A stretch of 64,000 bases of DNA from Bacteroidota bacterium (GTDB taxonomy: Bacteria; Bacteroidota; Ignavibacteria; UBA10030; UBA6906), in assembly GCA_019637975.1 (NCBI GenBank), contig JAHBUR010000009.1:1-64000 (forward strand), given 5' to 3'. Under the pieces are notes generated by a model. It saw nothing but the letters and a program-made list of their open reading frames with translations. It had not been told where the DNA came from and did no database searches. Each line of letters opens with the position of its first letter. Position 1 is the first letter of the stretch. A program made the translations under genes and the position numbers. This document shows positions 42,632 to 50,977 of this stretch, piece after piece.

Positions 42632-43300
42632 TCAGAACACGTAGCTGATCCCCAACATACCAACAAAATGAAACTTCGGCTGGTTGACTACCGCGTCCGC
42701 CTCCTTGAATGTATAGTCTCTCCTACTATTCACATACTCGCCGTCAGGACTGTAGGATGTGTCGTGTCCGTACAGTGTGCCGGTGAAAAAATGTTCAACC
42801 CCTGTCTTCACAACAAATCCCAGACTTCTGCTCATCGGAAACAATGCCTTCACTCCGGCCCCTATTCCCCATTGGTAACTTGTGACGTCGAAGTCTTCGT
42901 TTCCACCAACAAACTTGAAGTTCGCCGTGAAAATCGAATAGCGGACACCTGCATATACATTGGCATTGTTCAATCCGAGTATCCTGACGGGATGGAGAAA
43001 ATCGAACTGCATATCCCACATCCAGCCCGCCTTTTCCGGCGTTCCATCGGTAGCATCGTTGATGAAGATCTTCCGCGCCTGTTCCGCGCTTCCCGGATCC
43101 ATCCGGGCGTGACCGACTGTGAATTCGAACGCGAGGGGAAAGCCGGAAGCAAACCCGGCCGCAGATCCGCTCAATGCAACACCTGTTCCACCTTTATAGC
43201 CGGCAAGAAGTGTTGTTGAGAACACCCCTGCTGACGATGTTGTTGTAAAGAATGCAACGGCCAAAGCCATTGCCCGCAAAGCTCGATAGTTTGATAACAT
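42632..43300 (-). CDS. Small outer-membrane beta-barrel protein
   Basis: A 222-residue exported protein with signal peptide (about residues 1-24, MALAVAFFTTTSSAG) and alternating strands (NVYAGVRYSIFTANFKFVGG, YQWGIGAGVKALFPM, SLGFVVKTGVEHFFTGTLYG), ending in the barrel-type strand FHFVGMLGISYVF with terminal Phe. The size suits an 8-10-stranded barrel. GGAGAG directly before ATG marks the start. It precedes the short Cys/His protein gene and follows the GH9 gene by 78 bp on the same strand. There is no clue to function beyond membrane location. Confidence 0.75.
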   Translation of the reverse strand: MLSNYRALRAMALAVAFFTTTSSAGVFSTTLLAGYKGGTGVALSGSAAGFASGFPLAFEFTVGHARMDPGSAEQARKIFINDATDGTPEKAGWMWDMQFDFLHPVRILGLNNANVYAGVRYSIFTANFKFVGGNEDFDVTSYQWGIGAGVKALFPMSRSLGFVVKTGVEHFFTGTLYGHDTSYSPDGEYVNSRRDYTFKEADAVVNQPKFHFVGMLGISYVF

Positions 43301-43378
43301 CTCTCTCCTTCATTGTCATGTCGTTGGAATGGTGTATATGTGTATAGCGTAACTGTTGTGTTTTTCATCTGCATGGAA

Positions 43379-45397
43379 TTATTTCACAAGAACCATGCTT
43401 CTTGTCTGAGAATAGCCTCCCGCCTGCAGGCGATAGAAATATACACCGGATGTCAATCCGGATGCATCGAACCGGAGCGTATACTTCCCCGCATCCTGTG
43501 TTTCATTCAGTAACAGTGCAACGTCCTGTCCGAGCATGTTGTACACCGCGACGGTAACATATTCGCGATGAGGCAAATTGAATTCTATGGTTGTCAGCGG
43601 ATTGAACGGATTCGGATAGTTCTGGTAGAGCGCAAAACCTTCCGGCAACGCCGCCGAGTTCCGGACAATGCCGTTCACGTTTCCTCCCCGGGCGATCTTC
43701 TTCGCCGCGTAGAGATTGTACACGAGAACCGAATTCCAATTGATATCGATTTCATTTGTGGACCAGCTGTCATTTTCTGTGAAACGCCCTTCAACGGGAG
43801 TTGATGCGCTTCTCGGGTTTGCCGGGTCGCCCCAATATCCCCATACGGGATACGGCTGCGCTCCGGGATACGAGATATCGTTCACATCGGGAAACTCGTT
43901 CGGCCCTCCGGCAAGCGCCCCCGGGTAGTGCCACGGGTTTGCATTCAGTGCTTTCATCCAGTGGTGAAATCCGTTCACTCTGGGTTTCGAGACGCCGCTG
44001 ATTCCGCTTACATAACACTGGTTGTAGTAGTTTCGTCCGAAGATGTAATCCAGATTCGAAAGCGCCTGATCACGATCGGCGACACGTGTTGTATCAAGGA
44101 AGTACGCCCGCCACGAAAATTCGCCGCTGCGGTGCATTGCATTTCCGTTACATCCCCAATAATAATGGGTTGCATATTGGAAGGGATGGTTGTTTGCATC
44201 ACTTCGTATCGTGTCAGCCATGACAAAAATCTGCTGCCTGATGGCATTCTGTGTTGCAGGATTCGCCCCCGAAGTTGTTCGCAAATACAGACTGTTGGCG
44301 AACCCGTCTGTCTTGCTGTATGAGCTGATCCAGCCGGTCTCCTGATACTCGGACTGAAAAGCAGTCTCATACATCGGATTGCCGGTTGCGTACAGCATCG
44401 CGGCCGCCGCCCACATTCTGTTTGTTTGCAGCAGGAATGTGTCGGCCCCTTGCTCATACGTACACGGACCCGCATCGTTGGTTGCAGTCGGATTGTTGAT
44501 CATCCACGTCCACCCGGCTTGCGCTGCAGAGAGGCAGGAATTTGCAAAAGCGGCATCGTACGGTGTGTAGACACGTGACCCGTACGCAAGCACGGCGATG
44601 GCTTTTGCAGTATTCTGTACCGTAGGTGGAATGGACTTGCAATATTGCGGAATCGTATGCGGAAAGGAGGTTCCACAGTAGTAGTTGTTGTTGCATCCCG
44701 GACATGCAGACCCCCAGAATCCGCCGTTGGGGTCTTGCATGGAACGGACCCACTCGAGCCCCCACCGTACTTCATCAAGAAGATCGGGAACACCGTTGCC
44801 GCTTTCGGGAATGTTCGTATTGTCATCAAGCGGCCCGAAATCCGACCACGCTTCAAGCAGCCAGAAAATTGATTGTGCCATCGTCGGCATATATATAGCA
44901 TAGTCGCCTGCATCGTGCCAGCCTTTGACGATGCCGGCCGGAGCTTTGTCTGCATCGGAAGGATGTACCCACGGACCTTCGGCATACGGCATCGTGATTT
45001 CCGTAAACGCCCTCTGGTAGTAGAACATGCGTTGTGCAGCGCGCACAGGCTGATCAAAAACATTTATGTCGATGTTGAACGGATAACTTTCCAGGCCGCC
45101 CGCAACAACTTTGTAGCGCCCCGGATCTGTGAATGCGGTAAAATCTCCGATCCAAACAGGGAGACCTCCAATCAATGCAGACGTCACCTGGCGGAGAGGC
45201 GCTCCACCGGCAAACACAAGAGCATTGTCCGAAATCCTTCGGATCTCGAAAGAAGTGAACTGTGCCGGAGATGAGAACTGTTTGATCGACGTCGGCGCAA
45301 ATCCGACTTGCGAAACAGCAATCCTGTCCAGCGCAAAGCCGCGCTCTGCAACGAAACACATGAGCACGAGTAGGATTGTTCCTGCGAGATTCTTCAT
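43379..45397 (-). CDS. Secreted GH9 endoglucanase-type glycosidase with T9SS domain
   Basis: A 672-residue exported beta-glucan hydrolase. A signal peptide (1-22) is followed by an N-terminal Ig-like CelD_N domain (about 25-110, VSQVGFAPTSIKQF), the (alpha/alpha)6 GH9 catalytic domain (about 120-575), and a T9SS Ig-like domain (last ~85 residues: NYPNPFNPLTTIEF, VYNMLGQDV, ending MVLVK). Catalytic residues are visible: the D-A-G-D-Y pair in GWHDAGDYAIYMP (general base) and E in STNEIDINWNS (acid). HHWMKA near 480 resembles the His motif of GH9. GAGGG upstream fixes the start. It is adjacent to the GH18 and NHL genes and should act on cellulose or mixed-linkage glucans outside the cell. Confidence 0.93.
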   Translation of the reverse strand: MKNLAGTILLVLMCFVAERGFALDRIAVSQVGFAPTSIKQFSSPAQFTSFEIRRISDNALVFAGGAPLRQVTSALIGGLPVWIGDFTAFTDPGRYKVVAGGLESYPFNIDINVFDQPVRAAQRMFYYQRAFTEITMPYAEGPWVHPSDADKAPAGIVKGWHDAGDYAIYMPTMAQSIFWLLEAWSDFGPLDDNTNIPESGNGVPDLLDEVRWGLEWVRSMQDPNGGFWGSACPGCNNNYYCGTSFPHTIPQYCKSIPPTVQNTAKAIAVLAYGSRVYTPYDAAFANSCLSAAQAGWTWMINNPTATNDAGPCTYEQGADTFLLQTNRMWAAAAMLYATGNPMYETAFQSEYQETGWISSYSKTDGFANSLYLRTTSGANPATQNAIRQQIFVMADTIRSDANNHPFQYATHYYWGCNGNAMHRSGEFSWRAYFLDTTRVADRDQALSNLDYIFGRNYYNQCYVSGISGVSKPRVNGFHHWMKALNANPWHYPGALAGGPNEFPDVNDISYPGAQPYPVWGYWGDPANPRSASTPVEGRFTENDSWSTNEIDINWNSVLVYNLYAAKKIARGGNVNGIVRNSAALPEGFALYQNYPNPFNPLTTIEFNLPHREYVTVAVYNMLGQDVALLLNETQDAGKYTLRFDASGLTSGVYFYRLQAGGYSQTRSMVLVK

Positions 45398-45571
45398 TGG
45401 CTTCCCTCAAAAGACGATGGGTGTATAGCTGCGCCTCTTGAGCCAAAAAGGCAAGGCGCACGGTGTTTACGTGAAGCCAATGATACAAAATGTCTCACCC
45501 GCAGGCAAGAGGAAACCATTATCGCCGATCCGTTCATCAGGACCTTCCGACACCCCCCATTTTTCATGCAT

Positions 45572-47026
45572 CTACTGCAGCAAGACCATCTTCTTTGTTT
45601 CGGAGTAGCCGCCTGCCTTCATTTGGTAGAAATACACGCCCGACGTAAGCACATCGCCGAGATTGTTCCTCGCTTCGAATGCTACTTCGTGCGTTCCGGC
45701 CTGCTTCGGCTCACTCAACAACGTTGCAACTTCCTGCCCGACCATGTTGTACACTTTCAATGTAACAACCGCATCCTCAGCCAACGTGTATCGTATTGTT
45801 GTTGTCGGGTTGAAGGGATTCGGGAAGTTCTGCTCCAGCACAAACCGTTGGGGCAGGACGTCGGGTGGTTGAAGTGATGTGGACCCCAGTGTAACCCTCA
45901 TTGCAGTTTGCAGTGGATTTCTGTCGGCAACACTCGGATAGTTTTGTGGATCCAGATATCCTGAGTTCAGGTCGAAAATCATGATGCCGCCATGCCCTTG
46001 CTGCAGGGCGTAATTCACTTTTTCAGTTACGGCCTGGGAATCGTGGTAATCGATATATGCCGTTTCGTTCGAGCCAAGCTGTCCACTCACTTTGCTGATC
46101 CACGGAGTCTTGGACTGCGTATCGCGACGCAACACACCTTTCCCCAGATCTTCTCGAAGAACAAAATGATACCGTGTAAAATAGCTGTTGGACCAACCGG
46201 TCTGTCCCGGAGCCGTAATCCCCCACCATTTGAACCCGTAGAATGGGATACCTGTGGCAAACTTCGCCGGATCAACGCCGCGAGCTATCCAGTTAAGGGA
46301 CGACTGGTGTACGTTGTCGCCTCTGTATCCGGGCCAGTTGGGAGTCGGGTCGTATAGCGGCGAGTTGAATCCGCTCGCGCCGCTCCAGAATCCGTTCAGG
46401 TCGAACGTCATGGACTCAATGTAGTCGATGTTCCTGTTGAGCGCATCAATATCGTATGGATTGTTCCAACCCATCTGAATCATACCGGCTATTGCCGCGC
46501 TGAACTTGCCTCTTGGATTCCACCTGTTGAGTCCGGCCCTGAGACTGTCGGTAAGCCGAATCCACCCCTCACGAAATACGCTTCCTTCCCAATCAAGCGA
46601 AACTCCGTCATACCCTTTGGATCTGGCATAGTTGAGAACAGCGGTCACGTAGTTGTGAACCCACACAGGGTCATTTGCGTGGTTGAGAAATGCATTCCCG
46701 CCGCAGTCGCCGGGACACCACACGCCGCCGAGGCCGAGAAGAACCTTCACGCCGTTTGCATGAGCCCGGGCAATCAAATCGGCCGCAGTTGCCTCAAAGA
46801 CTTGCTGACCGGGCCAGTGAAATTGAAAGTAGGGAGAACTGCCAATCGGATCGAGGTTGATGAAAATGATATTCGTCAGCCCTCGGAAGTCGATAGCGCT
46901 CGGCGGCATTCTTTGATAGTCCCAATCGGTGTAGTACGCATTCACCCACGTGACAGACGGCTGCGCGGGAACTTGAGGTGTGAAACAAACAATGAGTAAT
47001 AATAAAAAAAGTGCATATGTCTTCAT
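45572..47026 (-). CDS. Secreted GH18 chitinase-like glycosidase with T9SS domain
   Basis: A 484-residue exported protein. A signal peptide (1-21) is followed by a GH18 TIM barrel (about 25-380) and a T9SS sorting domain (last ~85: NFPNPFNPTTTIRYTL, VYNMVGQEV, ending MVLLQ). The active-site strand reads YDGVSLDWEGSV, so the D-x-x-D-x-D-x-E motif keeps the Asp before the catalytic Glu and the Glu itself, but the second Asp is Ser. GGIMIFDLNSGY near 375 is the usual end of the barrel, where W-D replaces F-D in many chitinases. GGGGAGA before ATG is a clear SD. It may hydrolyse chitin, peptidoglycan-like or N-glycan chains. Confidence 0.9.
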   Translation of the reverse strand: MKTYALFLLLLIVCFTPQVPAQPSVTWVNAYYTDWDYQRMPPSAIDFRGLTNIIFINLDPIGSSPYFQFHWPGQQVFEATAADLIARAHANGVKVLLGLGGVWCPGDCGGNAFLNHANDPVWVHNYVTAVLNYARSKGYDGVSLDWEGSVFREGWIRLTDSLRAGLNRWNPRGKFSAAIAGMIQMGWNNPYDIDALNRNIDYIESMTFDLNGFWSGASGFNSPLYDPTPNWPGYRGDNVHQSSLNWIARGVDPAKFATGIPFYGFKWWGITAPGQTGWSNSYFTRYHFVLREDLGKGVLRRDTQSKTPWISKVSGQLGSNETAYIDYHDSQAVTEKVNYALQQGHGGIMIFDLNSGYLDPQNYPSVADRNPLQTAMRVTLGSTSLQPPDVLPQRFVLEQNFPNPFNPTTTIRYTLAEDAVVTLKVYNMVGQEVATLLSEPKQAGTHEVAFEARNNLGDVLTSGVYFYQMKAGGYSETKKMVLLQ

Positions 47027-47097
47027 TTTCGTATCTCCCCGACTAATCCAACGTTCGTAACGTATCAGTTGTTTATTGAAATGTACTAGCTGACATC

Positions 47098-49554
47098 CTA
47101 TCGCAACAACACCATTTTGCGCGTTTCTGTGAACCTTCCTGCCGTGACTCTGTAGAAATAAATCCCCGACGAGAGTGAGCTGCCGAATGTGTTTTTCGCG
47201 TCAAACGTTATTTCGTATTTGCCGGCGGCTTTCGGCTCGCTCACCAGCGTTGCCACCTCCTGTCCGTTAATATTGTACACCTTCAACGTCACGACAGCAT
47301 CTTCCGGGATTGCATACCGGATGGTTGTGGTCGGATTGAAGGGATTGGGAGAAGTTCTGTCGAGCAGGTATTTCGATGGTACTGTGGCTACAGGCTGCGG
47401 GTTAAACCCGACTCCGGTTTCCTTCAACCACAACTGGGTTACCATTGCCGAACCTTCTGCAAGTCTGTTCACGGCAATCGTTACTTCACCGTCGGCGTAA
47501 CTTTCCTGCGGGAGCTTCATAAAGCCTGTTGCTGCAGGATTTGCCGAGACGCGAAAATGCCCGCCGATCCGGACACCATCGGCCGTTAATTCCTGAAGTC
47601 GCTGCACCCCGTCACCAGCCGCATACTCTGCAGCGACTTCATATTCACCCGCCGGATTCAAACCGGTGAACCTGTATTGCACCGACGAAGCATGCTCACT
47701 CGCTGTTTGCGACGGAGCAGAGCCCCATGCCACAGCGCTTCCCTGAACGAGATGTGCATCATTGATCCGGTTTGTACTGCCGCAATCTTCATGGTAGTAC
47801 AGCGGCAAATAGAAGCGGGTATTCGAAATTGCCGGCTCGCCGCCATACGCCGATGTTGCCCCGACTTCATAACGGTACGTGCCGGGAGGAACCTGCATTC
47901 CCTCATCATCTCTCCTGTCCCACTGCAGGTCCTTGCTTCCGGCAACCATCCACGATGAAGTCAGAGTGCGAACGAGCCGCTTGTTCTCATCATAGATTCT
48001 GACATGCACATTGCTGACATCCGTCAACGTAAAATCATTGCGGACTGCACTGACGTCGGCATCGGCGCTGAATTCGATGTTTTTCATCTTCACACCCAGT
48101 GTCCGACGTTGTGCACCACTGCCATTGTCCCAACGTTCAATCGCAAACAATTGGTTGAACCCGGTCCAGTAGTTTCCTTCACCTTCAACAACGATCTTTG
48201 CAAACGGGATATCGATATGCGCCAGCGCTTTGTAGGTATCATCACCGCCTTCCGCATCGAGGAGGTCGAGCGATGATGTGAACTTCAGGATTCCGGAGTT
48301 CACCTTGTCAACCACATACACATGCCCGAAATGGTCAATCTTTATTGATGAAAAGTACTGGCTGTATTCCCCTTTGTATTCCCCCAACAGGAAGAGGGAT
48401 GTCCCCTCGTCGTCGTACACTCGAATGCGTTTTGCAATCTTGTCGATTACATAGAGAATGTTTTCGTTCGCCCCGTTCCATCTGCCGAGGGCAATTCCGG
48501 TCGGCGTGTCGAACCCTTCGAACACGGCAACAAGGGAATTACGATTTGCCCCGCCGGTATATTTGTAAATCTTGTTTTGCGATGCATCGGCAATGTACAC
48601 GAAATCGTCGGCGGTGTTAAACGGCGTGCCGTTGTCATTAATTGCAATATCGGTCGGTGTTGTGATGGTGTTGATTTGATGGCGATGCTGTAACACCGCA
48701 TCGTTTCCGCTGCCGGCGAGTTTCAGAACCAGCACGCGTTTGTTTGCGGGTTCTCCCACAAATACATTTCCGTCGGCATCCACCGCAATTCCCGAGGGAC
48801 TTTGAACAGTGTACGTTCTGATCCAGTTTCCCATGCTGCCGTACACAATGCGATTCCATTCCGGATCAAGAACAAACTGAATGTAGGTCGCCTCGACAAA
48901 CGGAGCTGATTTCCTGTAGCGAACACTGTAGTACGACGCAGTATTCTCCGGCGCTCCGAACAGTTGCCGTCCGATTCGGGCCCGCGTAACGCCACTTGTC
49001 AAGCGTCCGATGCTGTATTCCCGGCTGATTGCGGCGGCGGCGAACGTTTCTCCAACGGAAAGCCCCGATCCTCCCGTTATGGTGGTTATCGTGCGGGGTT
49101 CACCTTCCGCGGAAAGGCCATTGGGAACTGAACCTCCGGTCACTTTCCAGAGGCCATCGACCTTCAGTAGTTCAAGCTTCTCGCCAGACTGAAAATCCAC
49201 CGTGGCTGCGTTCGCCTGCATCCTTACGCTGTACGACGAGCGGTCGCCCCGTTGCCGCTCCGCAGCCACATTGGTAGATGTACGCACTGCTCCTGCCGTC
49301 CCACCGCGCTCCCCTGCGAGCGAGTGCCCTGTTGTGTGTGTTGCTGTTGCAAGATTTGCGGGCACGAGTTTCCGTTCCGTCCCTTCACCACCACCCGATC
49401 TCAGCCTATCAACAATAAGCTGGATCTGCGCCTCATCGGAAACCCGTGCCCAGTGTGCACCCAACTGCTCAGGCGAGCGTGACCCTCCTGCACTTGCCGC
49501 CACCCACATGCCAGCACTCATCACCATCACCGCACACACTTTTATCGTACCCAT
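47098..49554 (-). CDS. Secreted NHL-repeat protein with FlgD-like and T9SS domains
   Basis: An 818-residue exported protein. A signal peptide (1-23) precedes a Gly/Ala-rich region; residues about 255-450 hold NHL-type beta-propeller repeats (PSGIAVDADGNVFVGEPANKRVLVL, PTDIAINDNG, PTGIALGRW, IKIDHFGHVYVVDKVNSGI); about 510-585 is a FlgD-Ig-like domain (VHVRIYDENKRLVRTL, QWDRRDDEGMQVPPGTYRYEV); then a carbohydrate-binding-like beta-sandwich; and finally the T9SS domain (SPNPFNPTTTIRYAI, VYNINGQEV, ending MVLLR). There is no catalytic motif. GGGGAG upstream sets the start. Its sorting domain closely resembles that of the neighbouring GH18 protein. It may be a surface adhesin or polymer-binding partner for the two hydrolases. 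Confidence 0.85.
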   Translation of the reverse strand: MGTIKVCAVMVMSAGMWVAASAGGSRSPEQLGAHWARVSDEAQIQLIVDRLRSGGGEGTERKLVPANLATATHTTGHSLAGERGGTAGAVRTSTNVAAERQRGDRSSYSVRMQANAATVDFQSGEKLELLKVDGLWKVTGGSVPNGLSAEGEPRTITTITGGSGLSVGETFAAAAISREYSIGRLTSGVTRARIGRQLFGAPENTASYYSVRYRKSAPFVEATYIQFVLDPEWNRIVYGSMGNWIRTYTVQSPSGIAVDADGNVFVGEPANKRVLVLKLAGSGNDAVLQHRHQINTITTPTDIAINDNGTPFNTADDFVYIADASQNKIYKYTGGANRNSLVAVFEGFDTPTGIALGRWNGANENILYVIDKIAKRIRVYDDEGTSLFLLGEYKGEYSQYFSSIKIDHFGHVYVVDKVNSGILKFTSSLDLLDAEGGDDTYKALAHIDIPFAKIVVEGEGNYWTGFNQLFAIERWDNGSGAQRRTLGVKMKNIEFSADADVSAVRNDFTLTDVSNVHVRIYDENKRLVRTLTSSWMVAGSKDLQWDRRDDEGMQVPPGTYRYEVGATSAYGGEPAISNTRFYLPLYYHEDCGSTNRINDAHLVQGSAVAWGSAPSQTASEHASSVQYRFTGLNPAGEYEVAAEYAAGDGVQRLQELTADGVRIGGHFRVSANPAATGFMKLPQESYADGEVTIAVNRLAEGSAMVTQLWLKETGVGFNPQPVATVPSKYLLDRTSPNPFNPTTTIRYAIPEDAVVTLKVYNINGQEVATLVSEPKAAGKYEITFDAKNTFGSSLSSGIYFYRVTAGRFTETRKMVLLR

Positions 49555-49568
49555 ACGCTTCTCCCCGA

Positions 49569-50708
49569 TTAAATCGAAAACGTGATGCTTGCTTGAATAA
49601 TGTCCGCGGAAAAATCCAAGCTGTTAAAGTACCGAAAATACTGAAGTTCAATGGCCGAATCCTGGAGGAATTGCATGTCGGGATTCGACTTTGCAAGTCC
49701 TCGCAGCAGATACGTCAACGTAAACCCGAAATTATTGGATGAGAACTCCTTTAACTTGTAATCTGCTGTGCGGAGTCCTCCCGCCTGATACTGGTTCCCG
49801 CCATATTTCTCGCTGTAAAAATACGCCGCCGATTGCGTGTAGTAGCGGAAATCGACACCGAAGACGAGGTCATTGAGAATGTACTTGTTAAACTTGACTT
49901 CCCCCGTATGCGATTTGACTTTCCACGAATCAAAATAGTACCGGTAGCTTCCGATGACGGATGCCTTGATCGGCGCAATGAACTGGCTCAGCTTCATGGC
50001 TGCGGCATGCCGCGTTCGTGAGTTCGGGTGGAGTTCATCAACCGTAATCGAAGCGCCGGTTGCGTCAAGCACACGTACCTGCCTGTACGGATCGCTCTGA
50101 AATCCTTTGTGCAGGACAAAGTCGTAACTCAGATCCATAACGGTGTTTGGCGAGAGGATTTGGGAAAGATTGAATGAGCCGTTATAGGTTTTCTTCCGTT
50201 GATTGACAACATCGCCATCATCCAGAATTTTTCCGACCAGATCGGCATTGTACTGACCCCGCAGCGTTACCGTTGTGTTCTTGTCATTCAATTCGTGGCT
50301 GAAGATGCCGACAAACGCATTCGAGACGTAGTCGATTTCCTGGCTTCGGTAGAAGTTCCCCGCAAACGATGCGTTGTCACCGAGAGCTTGCTGTACACCA
50401 ACGATTATCTGGCCGCGGTTCTTCTCGAACGGTTCATTTTTCCGCCTTTGCGGCCTTGTAGCACCGGTAACAGCCGTTACAGCAGGAACCGTGACCTGGT
50501 CCAACTCTATATCAATCAAAAACAACGTGTTCTCCAGGAGTTTCTTGGCAAGTTTGAATGATGTCGTCACGACACTGTTGTCGCCACTGTCCGAGAAATA
50601 GTACGTTGTGAAGCCGAGACCTTCACGTTCACCCTCGGCATACCCCGTCAGCCACGGGAGAAATGACAACAGCGTGCATACGGAAATCGGCTTGATGTAT
50701 CGTCTCAT
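49569..50708 (-). CDS. DUF3570 outer-membrane protein
   Basis: A 379-residue exported barrel-type protein. Family marks are G-L-G-F-T-T-Y-Y-F-S-D-S-G-D-N-S near the N-terminus, VTGATRPQRRKNEPFEKNRGQ (about 80-100), then regular strands to a C-terminal barrel strand ending in ASITFSI. I start it at MRRYIKP (50708), which opens the signal peptide; ATG 50741 would add 11 residues and lies 6 bp after the DUF4266 gene. DUF3570 genes are commonly paired with DUF4266 lipoproteins, as here, which supports both assignments. The pair's role is unknown; it is thought to form an outer-membrane module associated with exported redox or flavin proteins. Confidence 0.88.
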   Translation of the reverse strand: MRRYIKPISVCTLLSFLPWLTGYAEGEREGLGFTTYYFSDSGDNSVVTTSFKLAKKLLENTLFLIDIELDQVTVPAVTAVTGATRPQRRKNEPFEKNRGQIIVGVQQALGDNASFAGNFYRSQEIDYVSNAFVGIFSHELNDKNTTVTLRGQYNADLVGKILDDGDVVNQRKKTYNGSFNLSQILSPNTVMDLSYDFVLHKGFQSDPYRQVRVLDATGASITVDELHPNSRTRHAAAMKLSQFIAPIKASVIGSYRYYFDSWKVKSHTGEVKFNKYILNDLVFGVDFRYYTQSAAYFYSEKYGGNQYQAGGLRTADYKLKEFSSNNFGFTLTYLLRGLAKSNPDMQFLQDSAIELQYFRYFNSLDFSADIIQASITFSI

Positions 50709-50749
50709 ATCGTTGTGTCGTTCAGGTATCGGTTTCTCCATGAGTCACA

Positions 50750-50968
50750 TTACTTCGCACAACCGCAGCCGCCACCAATACCGCTTGTGCCGCCGATGCT
50801 GCCTTCACGCGTTGAAAAAAATTTCTCTTCAAGACTCTGCTTTGCGAACACATCCTTCCGCTCCATGATGGGATCGCCAAGGTTGCCGCGTTGATAGACT
50901 TTCGTTGACGAACAGCCTGCAACAAAGTACAGCAACAGCGCCACAGCGAACAATTGTGTTATTCTCAT
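50750..50968 (-). CDS. DUF4266 lipoprotein
   Basis: A 72-residue lipoprotein. The signal sequence ends in a lipobox (FVAGC, Cys19). The mature peptide has the DUF4266 pattern: VYQRGNLGDPIM, then F-F-S-T-R-E-G-S-I-G-G and the C-terminal G-G-G-C-G-C-A-K. The paired cysteines in a glycine-rich tail are the conserved end of the family and may anchor a metal or a thioether-type link. AAGGGAAAG before ATG is a good SD. It sits 9 bp after the cytochrome lipoprotein gene and 41 bp before DUF3570, so all three are co-transcribed. Function unknown. Confidence 0.88.
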   Translation of the reverse strand: MRITQLFAVALLLYFVAGCSSTKVYQRGNLGDPIMERKDVFAKQSLEEKFFSTREGSIGGTSGIGGGCGCAK

Positions 50969-50977
50969 TTCTTTCCC

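Noticed and set aside
42401-43219. 272-codon plus-strand frame over the small barrel gene
   Set aside because: No signal peptide, domain or SD; the minus-strand barrel has signal peptide, SD and terminal Phe strand.
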